Below are positions 42,083 through 46,631 of a DNA stretch of 46,631 nucleotides, piece by piece (within the stretch, counting starts at the first letter, position 1; each line of letters starts with the position of its first letter). A program made the position numbers and the translations under genes. The DNA comes from Bacteroidaceae bacterium (GTDB lineage Bacteria > Bacteroidota > Bacteroidia > Bacteroidales > Bacteroidaceae). The stretch spans positions 1 to 46,631 of the forward strand of contig JAFZFO010000010.1 of the NCBI GenBank assembly GCA_017555845.1, in the 5' to 3' direction. The notes under the pieces are model-generated. The model saw nothing but the letters and a program-made list of their open reading frames with translations. It was not told the origin of the DNA and made no database searches.

Positions 42083-42730
42083 ATGAAAGATACGGAATTT
42101 GAGCCAAAGGCGAAAACTGCAAAGAATGGCAAAAAGAGCACTAAGGTAACATTCAAGAAAAGGATAAAGGTGTTGGCAATCAATCTGTTGGCAATGCTTC
42201 TGGTCATTGCGATCCTGCCTTGCCTTGTACTTGCATGGGTCGACAGTTATACAAACCATGGCGAGACATGTGCAGTCCCCGATGTATGTGGCATACAGCT
42301 CGAAGAGGCCATTGAAGTTCTCGGCAGCGAAAAGCTCGGCTATGCAGTCGTTGAGCGCCGTTTCAAGGAGAACGCCGCCGCCGATGAGATTGTCATGCAG
42401 TATCCCGCGCCCGGTTCCAGTGTAAAGGAAGGACGTAAGATAGGCCTTGTTGTCAATACCTCGGTAAAGCCCAACCGCACTATACCCCAGGTCATTGACA
42501 ACCGTACATACCGCGAGGCCGAGTCGCATATCAAGGCTTCGGGCTTTGTCATTGAGAGAGTCGATACCATCCCCGGCGAAAAGGATTGGGTCTATGAACT
42601 CCGTTACAACGGCAAGCGTCTTGCCAACGGCGAGGCCATTCCTATGGGCTCTTCGTTGACAGTAGTGATTGGTAGTGGACAGGTTGAGGATGCCGATGAA
42701 CCGGTCTTTGATTCAAATTTTGACATCTGA
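42083..42730 (+). CDS. Membrane-anchored PASTA-domain protein
   Basis: 215 aa from the ATG at 42083 (MKDTEFEPKAKTAKNG). A lysine-rich cytoplasmic N-terminus (1-28), one membrane helix (about 29-51), then two PASTA domains in the periplasm (about 62-128 with VPDVCGIQLEEAIEVL, and about 132-198 with IPQVIDNRTYREAESHI). PASTA domains bind peptidoglycan-related ligands in Gram-positive kinases and PBPs; here no kinase or penicillin-binding domain is attached. Such stand-alone PASTA proteins beside rluD are common in Bacteroidota. rluD follows after 6 nt. Confidence 0.9.
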   Translation: MKDTEFEPKAKTAKNGKKSTKVTFKKRIKVLAINLLAMLLVIAILPCLVLAWVDSYTNHGETCAVPDVCGIQLEEAIEVLGSEKLGYAVVERRFKENAAADEIVMQYPAPGSSVKEGRKIGLVVNTSVKPNRTIPQVIDNRTYREAESHIKASGFVIERVDTIPGEKDWVYELRYNGKRLANGEAIPMGSSLTVVIGSGQVEDADEPVFDSNFDI

Positions 42731-42736
42731 TGCCCT

Positions 42737-43804
42737 ATGATGGATGAGCTGACTCCCGATTTGCTTGATATTGACGAACTCGAGACCGAAGAGACCCTGT
42801 TCCGTGAGCTGCATATAACAGCCGATAGGGGACAGTCGCCTGTGCGCATAGACAAGTTCCTTGTCGACCACGTAGCCAACACTTCACGTAACAAGATCCA
42901 GCAGGCTGCCGATGCCGGTTCAATCTCCGTCAACGGAAAGGTTGTAAAGAGCAACTACAAGGTAAAGCCAGGCGACGAGGTTGTGATTACATTCAACACC
43001 CCGGCCTACGACAATACCATTGTCCCCGAGGATATCCCTCTCGATGTTGTCTATGAGGATAATGACCTCATGGTCGTGAACAAGCCTGCAGGCCTGGTTG
43101 TACATCCCGGCTGTGGAAATACACACGGAACACTCATCAATGCCGTGGCATGGCATCTGAAGGATAATCCCGAATTTGATCCCAATGACCCACAGGTGGG
43201 TCTTGTGCACCGCATCGACAAGAATACATCGGGCCTGCTCGTTGTCGCAAAGACAGCCTTTGCAAAGGCTCATCTTGGAATGCAGTTCTTCAAGAAGACC
43301 ACCAAGCGCACCTACAATGCCGTGGTGTGGGGCAACCCCAAGGATGAGACGGGTACCGTTGTCGGCAATATCACACGCAATCCACGCAACAGGTTGCAGA
43401 TGTGCGTGTCGTCCGATGAGAATGTAGGCAAGTATGCCGTTACACATTATCGCGTGCTTGAGCGTCTGAGCTATGTGTCTTTGGTGGAGTGTAATCTTGA
43501 GACCGGCCGTACACACCAGATAAGGGTGCATATGAAACACATCGGCCACATCCTTTTCAATGACGATGTCTATGGTGGCGATGAGATTCTGAAGGGAACC
43601 AATTTCAGCAAGTACAGCCAGTTCGTGCGCAACTGCTTCAAACTGTGTCCACGTCAGGCGCTGCATGCCAAGACTTTGGGATTCGTGCATCCCACAACTG
43701 GTAAAGAGATGTATTTCGACTCGGAACTTCCGTCCGATTTTGTTTCTATGGTCGATGCATGGCGCCGCTATTCAAGCGCAAGTGCAGCATATCTGGAAGA
43801 ATAA
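42737..43804 (+). CDS. rluD: RluA-family 23S rRNA pseudouridine synthase (RluD-like)
   Basis: 355 aa. An N-terminal S4 RNA-binding domain (about 36-85, RIDKFLVDHVANTSRNKIQQ) is followed by the catalytic domain with LVHRIDKNTSGLL, where D161 is the catalytic aspartate, and by the NKPAGLVVHPG and TGRTHQIRVHMKHIGH blocks. It matches RluD (helix 69 uridines in 23S rRNA) by size and S4 domain; RluC has a similar layout, so the target is inferred. Cytoplasmic. Probably co-transcribed with the PASTA gene. Confidence 0.9.
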   Translation: MMDELTPDLLDIDELETEETLFRELHITADRGQSPVRIDKFLVDHVANTSRNKIQQAADAGSISVNGKVVKSNYKVKPGDEVVITFNTPAYDNTIVPEDIPLDVVYEDNDLMVVNKPAGLVVHPGCGNTHGTLINAVAWHLKDNPEFDPNDPQVGLVHRIDKNTSGLLVVAKTAFAKAHLGMQFFKKTTKRTYNAVVWGNPKDETGTVVGNITRNPRNRLQMCVSSDENVGKYAVTHYRVLERLSYVSLVECNLETGRTHQIRVHMKHIGHILFNDDVYGGDEILKGTNFSKYSQFVRNCFKLCPRQALHAKTLGFVHPTTGKEMYFDSELPSDFVSMVDAWRRYSSASAAYLEE

Positions 43805-44157
43805 TTGCATTTTTTGTTTGCCAAATTGCCAGTTCTGTAGCAAGTCAATGTGGGTGACGATGTTCTAAAATCTTAATTTGCCTGTCATTTTTCCCCTTAA
43901 ACTTTGGTCGTTTATAGTGCTGCGATGAAAAGTAGGGAAAGAAAGACTTGATTTTAATCCAAGTGACTAAGGTTGGAGACTGCTTTAAAATACAACGACG
44001 AGCGAAAGCGAGAATCGTACGGCATGTCTATTGAGCCTAATTACTGTTGTTCTTTTGCTTAGATGCTCAAATAGGAATTGTCCTAAAATACTATAGGATA
44101 AATTCCTCTTTTTCCTTTATCCCGTTTGCCGATATTTGCAAAAAGAATTTCAGGACT
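43805..44157. other. 353-nt gap with no recognised gene
   Basis: Between rluD and the DUF4476 gene. I see no convincing reading frame, tRNA or IS end. It contains a small CTTG/CAAG hairpin near 43949-43965, a GAGCGAAAGCGAG hairpin-like segment near 44000-44012, a longer imperfect hairpin at 44073-44107 and a pyrimidine-rich tract near 44104-44120. Its base composition is unlike the neighbouring genes. It could hold a small RNA or decayed sequence. Confidence 0.4.
44073..44107 (+). terminator. Imperfect hairpin with pyrimidine-rich tail
   Basis: AGGAATT-G-TCCTA pairs with TAGGA-TA-AATTCCT around an 8-nt loop (AAATACTA), followed by CTTTTTCC. It could end a transcript from the rluD side or from the unexplained stretch, or be part of the DUF4476 leader. 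Confidence 0.45.
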
Positions 44158-44598
44158 ATGAAAAGAATCAGTTTCTCAATCGTGCTTTTTGCAATGTTGC
44201 AGTTGCCGCTTTATGCAGCATCTTCAGTTTTGAATGCCAATGTCGGAAATGCCGCAGTTCTTCCAGTCGGGGAACACGCCAATATACCGCGCATGCGTGC
44301 TGCAGCTATGGATAGATCCGATTTCAAATTGTTGTGTTCTCTGTTGAAGAAGGAATCTTTTGACAAGGATTGTGTCAAGATGATACGTGTTGCCTGCATC
44401 GGTAACTATTTCACATCGCGCCAGTGTGCCGATATGCTCTCAATCTTGAGCTTTGACTCAAATAGGTTGGAGGCTCTTGAATATATTGCACCACGTGTCA
44501 TTGACAAGCATGCGTGTGATGTGATATTGAAGGAGTTTTCGTTTATTTCAAACAGAGAAAAGGCCGAGGAATTGCTTAGGGGACATAAACATCGTTGA
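44158..44598 (+). CDS. DUF4476 domain secreted protein
   Basis: 146 aa from the ATG at 44158 (MKRISFSIVLFAMLQLPLYAA), with signal peptide (1-20). The C-terminal half (about 50-140) is helical: DFKLLCSLLKKESFDKDC, FTSRQCADMLSILSFDSNRLEAL, and FSFISNREKAEELL, matching the DUF4476 layout of short helices found in Bacteroidota and some animals. Function unknown, probably periplasmic. It ends 1 nt before the stop of the convergent GH25 gene. No good -7 element was found directly upstream; GATATTTG near 44131 is a poor match. Confidence 0.8.
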   Translation: MKRISFSIVLFAMLQLPLYAASSVLNANVGNAAVLPVGEHANIPRMRAAAMDRSDFKLLCSLLKKESFDKDCVKMIRVACIGNYFTSRQCADMLSILSFDSNRLEALEYIAPRVIDKHACDVILKEFSFISNREKAEELLRGHKHR

Positions 44599-44599
44599 G

Positions 44600-45448
44600 T
44601 TATTTTATCCTCAACTTTTCAAGTTCCTCGGGTGTGCCGTTGAATATATTGATATCAACCTTCTCGCTAATTCCCGGCAGTCGGCCGTTCTCGGTGCACT
44701 GCCATATTATCCACTCGTTGTCAATTCCGGGATCGTTTGCATTGTATCGTGCTATCCACAGAGGGTAGCCGTTGAAGTTCTCATTGTTGATATGGCGGCT
44801 GTGGAACTTCTTGTATGTATAAATGATGGGCTTGACACCATAATGCTTTTCTATGGTGCTGATGAAGGTCTTCAGCTCCTCTCTGTATGCCACGGCATCC
44901 ATTGGCTCCTCCTCAACGTCAATCATTGGGGGCAGGTCGCCCGGCTCCAGCTTTACTTTGCCGATGAACGTCATGGCCTGCTTTTCGCCCGATGACTTGG
45001 TGCTGAAATAGTGATATGCGCCGCGCACAAAACCGTTCTTCTTTGCCGCACTCCAATTCTTTGCAAAGCGTGTGTCGTTGTGGCTGCTGCCCTCGGTAGC
45101 CTTGATGTATACAAAACTTATTGGCGGTTCGTTATTGGTACCTTTCTTCAGTGCTCTCCAGTTGATGTCTCCCTGGTGGTGCGAAATGTCAATACCATAT
45201 ACCGAATAGCCTTCGGGGATGCATGTTCCGTAAATCTTGTGTCCCGTGCATGGCCTGAAGCGGTTGAATGCCGGCTCAATGAACGGCTTGTATGCAAGAG
45301 CCAACACGCTGAAAGTAATGAGCGCCGAGATGAGCACATATTTCCATGTGGCCATGACACGCGGTTTCTTGCGTGTATAAGATGGTCGGCGGGCAGAATT
45401 CTTCTTCCGTCCGCCGACCTTTTTTGATATCTTTTTGGCTTTTGCCAT
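44600..45448 (-). CDS. Membrane-anchored GH25 lysozyme
   Basis: 282 aa from the ATG at 45448; a TTG one codon upstream is not preferred. A basic N-terminus (1-32, rich in K/R) and one membrane helix (about 35-53) anchor it with the enzyme in the periplasm. The GH25 domain (about 82-280) shows D87 in GIDISHHQG and the D177-x-E179 pair in MIDVEEEP, the catalytic Asp-x-Glu of this family, plus GAYHYF. GH25 enzymes cleave the MurNAc-GlcNAc bond of peptidoglycan. It lies 15 nt after pfp and is probably co-transcribed with it. Confidence 0.92.
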   Translation of the reverse strand: MAKAKKISKKVGGRKKNSARRPSYTRKKPRVMATWKYVLISALITFSVLALAYKPFIEPAFNRFRPCTGHKIYGTCIPEGYSVYGIDISHHQGDINWRALKKGTNNEPPISFVYIKATEGSSHNDTRFAKNWSAAKKNGFVRGAYHYFSTKSSGEKQAMTFIGKVKLEPGDLPPMIDVEEEPMDAVAYREELKTFISTIEKHYGVKPIIYTYKKFHSRHINNENFNGYPLWIARYNANDPGIDNEWIIWQCTENGRLPGISEKVDINIFNGTPEELEKLRIK

Positions 45449-45463
45449 CAAGTTTTCCGAGTA

Positions 45464-46631
45464 TTACTTCTGCTGCTCAAGAGCAAGAGTCTTTGTAGTC
45501 TGGTCGCAAACCTCTGTTGGGCCAAAGTACTGGATAGGACCTGGGTAAACATAGCATGTCTCCTTAGCCCACTGCTCTCTGTTTGCTGCAAATGTCTTGA
45601 AAGGTGCACCATTGAGGTCAACGAGTGCCTTCTGGATAACTGGCTTCATTTCGCCGTGACGACGCTCCATGTTCATCATCATAGTGATGGGGATACCACC
45701 TGCAACCCACTCGGCAGCAGGAGCTGTTGTGTTGCGTACTGATGACATGTAACCTGTCTTGCCTGCAGCGATGAGCTGTGAAGCGTTGTAACCGAGAGCG
45801 TAGCAGTAGTCAGCATCGTAGTTAGATGGAGCTGCGCAACGGCCCTCATAACCGAAGAAGTGGTGCTGAGCGTTGAACTTGCCGGTGTACTTGCCCTCTG
45901 CCTTCCAGGCTGCGAGCTTGTTTGAAACCATCTCCGAGAGCAACTTCTCTGTCTCGATGAGAGATACCTGAACGTTACCGTGTGGGTCGCGGTCCATTGT
46001 CAACTGGCGTGCAACACCTGCAGGGAGGCTTGCGTAAACAGCTGCGTTGTCGCTTGAGAGCTGGTCGATGATGTACTGACGCTGCTCCTCAGGAGCTACA
46101 GCGTTGTACTCCTCGCCCTTGTGAGCCAACAGGTCGTTGAGCTCGGCGATGAGAGCCTTCATTGCAGGAACGAACTCGATGAGACCCTCTGGGATGAGGA
46201 CTGTACCGAAGTTGTTGCCCTCAGCTGCGCGGTCAGCAACAGCCTGTGCAATAGAAGTAACGATGTCGTCGAGTGAAAGAGCCTTCTGCTCAACCTCCTC
46301 CGAGATGATACAGTAGTTAGGCTGTGTCTGCAATGCGCACTCAAGAGCGATGTGTGAAGCCGAGCGACCCATCAACTTGATGAAGTGCCAGTACTTCTGT
46401 GCCGAGTTGCAGTCACGCTGGATGTTACCGATAACCTCTGAATAAACCTTACATGCTGTGTCGAAACCGAATGAAGTCTCAATGTAAGCGTTCTTCAAGT
46501 CACCGTCGATAGTCTTTGGACAACCGATAACCTGAACACCTGTGTTCTTTGCTGCATAGTACTCGGCGAGTACGCAAGCGTTGGTGTTAGAGTCGTCACC
46601 ACCGATGATTACGAGAGCCTTGATGTCAAGC
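45464..46631 (-). CDS. pfp: PPi-dependent phosphofructokinase (5' end outside window)
   Basis: 388 codons are open to the right edge; the N-terminal part lies outside. The visible N-terminal portion has [11 protein letters not shown] and [10 protein letters not shown]: the Asp of GGDDS and the Lys of PKTIDGD are the residues that distinguish PPi-dependent from ATP-dependent enzymes (GGDGS/PGTIDND in pfkA of this window). [21 protein letters not shown] and the FGYEGR region are also typical. It reversibly interconverts fructose 6-phosphate and fructose 1,6-bisphosphate using PPi, in the cytoplasm. Strong codon bias implies high expression. GH25 follows after 15 nt. Confidence 0.95.
   Translation of the reverse strand, partial: LDIKALVIIGGDDSNTNACVLAEYYAAKNTGVQVIGCPKTIDGDLKNAYIETSFGFDTACKVYSEVIGNIQRDCNSAQKYWHFIKLMGRSASHIALECALQTQPNYCIISEEVEQKALSLDDIVTSIAQAVADRAAEGNNFGTVLIPEGLIEFVPAMKALIAELNDLLAHKGEEYNAVAPEEQRQYIIDQLSSDNAAVYASLPAGVARQLTMDRDPHGNVQVSLIETEKLLSEMVSNKLAAWKAEGKYTGKFNAQHHFFGYEGRCAAPSNYDADYCYALGYNASQLIAAGKTGYMSSVRNTTAPAAEWVAGGIPITMMMNMERRHGEMKPVIQKALVDLNGAPFKTFAANREQWAKETCYVYPGPIQYFGPTEVCDQTTKTLALEQQK

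Noticed and set aside
1-46631. Search by eye for CRISPR arrays, transposases, integrases, toxin-antitoxin pairs and defence genes
   Set aside because: None could be supported anywhere in the window.

Overview
The window is a chromosomal segment of a member of the Bacteroidales (Bacteroidota). It carries Bacteroidota hallmarks: PorQ of the type IX secretion system, Porin_10-type and OmpP1/FadL-type outer-membrane proteins, DUF4421/DUF4468/DUF4476/DUF3332/DUF349 proteins, a fused DAHP synthase-chorismate mutase, a PPi-dependent phosphofructokinase, and repeated promoter elements of the TAnnTTTG (-7) type, often with a TTG/TTTG about 20 nt upstream. It looks gut-associated (secreted multimodular GH31 with dockerin-like repeats), but the genus cannot be fixed from this sequence. 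I see no rRNA, tRNA, CRISPR array, insertion sequence, integrase or prophage gene. Almost everything is densely packed core genome.

Layout. 1-3640 (-): 3'-truncated secreted GH31 glycosidase. 3878-6400 (+): mutS2, followed by heptamer tandem repeats. 6621-8370 (-): a bile-acid:sodium-symporter-family transporter and menA. 8658-10526 (-): DUF349 coiled-coil protein. 10712-14087 (-): rsmA, mgtE and a secreted alpha/beta hydrolase in one operon. 14232-17468 (+): flippase-like membrane protein, pepD, DUF3332 lipoprotein. 17573-19208 (+): meaB and 5-formyl-THF cyclo-ligase. 19258-22796 (-): porQ-cmk-ispH-pfkA operon. 23067-29557 (+): a TonB-family protein, then a compact run of polyprenyl synthase, a conserved unknown, tatD, the DAHP synthase/chorismate mutase fusion, and a BtuF-like/BtuC-like pair without an ATPase. 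29754-33819 (+): ilvD-ilvB-ilvN. 33973-36821 (+): an unusual low-complexity repeat protein followed by an OmpP1/FadL-like protein. 36882-41820 (-): envelope operon of DUF4468, an easily missed 56-aa membrane protein, Porin_10, a Gfo/Idh/MocA oxidoreductase and DUF4421. 42083-43804 (+): PASTA membrane protein and rluD. 43805-44157: unexplained intergenic stretch. 44158-44598 (+): DUF4476. 44600-46631 (-): pfp (5'-truncated) and a membrane-anchored GH25 lysozyme.

How it works together. The window mixes housekeeping metabolism (glycolysis through both an ATP- and a PPi-PFK, the MEP isoprenoid pathway plus prenyl chain synthesis and menaquinone, branched-chain and aromatic amino acids, folate C1) with envelope proteins. 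The least explained parts are the secreted repeat protein at 33973-35256, the five-gene envelope operon at 36882-41820 with its 56-aa member, the conserved unknown at 24861-25577, and the orphan stretch at 43805-44157. I do not see a defence island or a mobile system; the novelty candidates are envelope-related.
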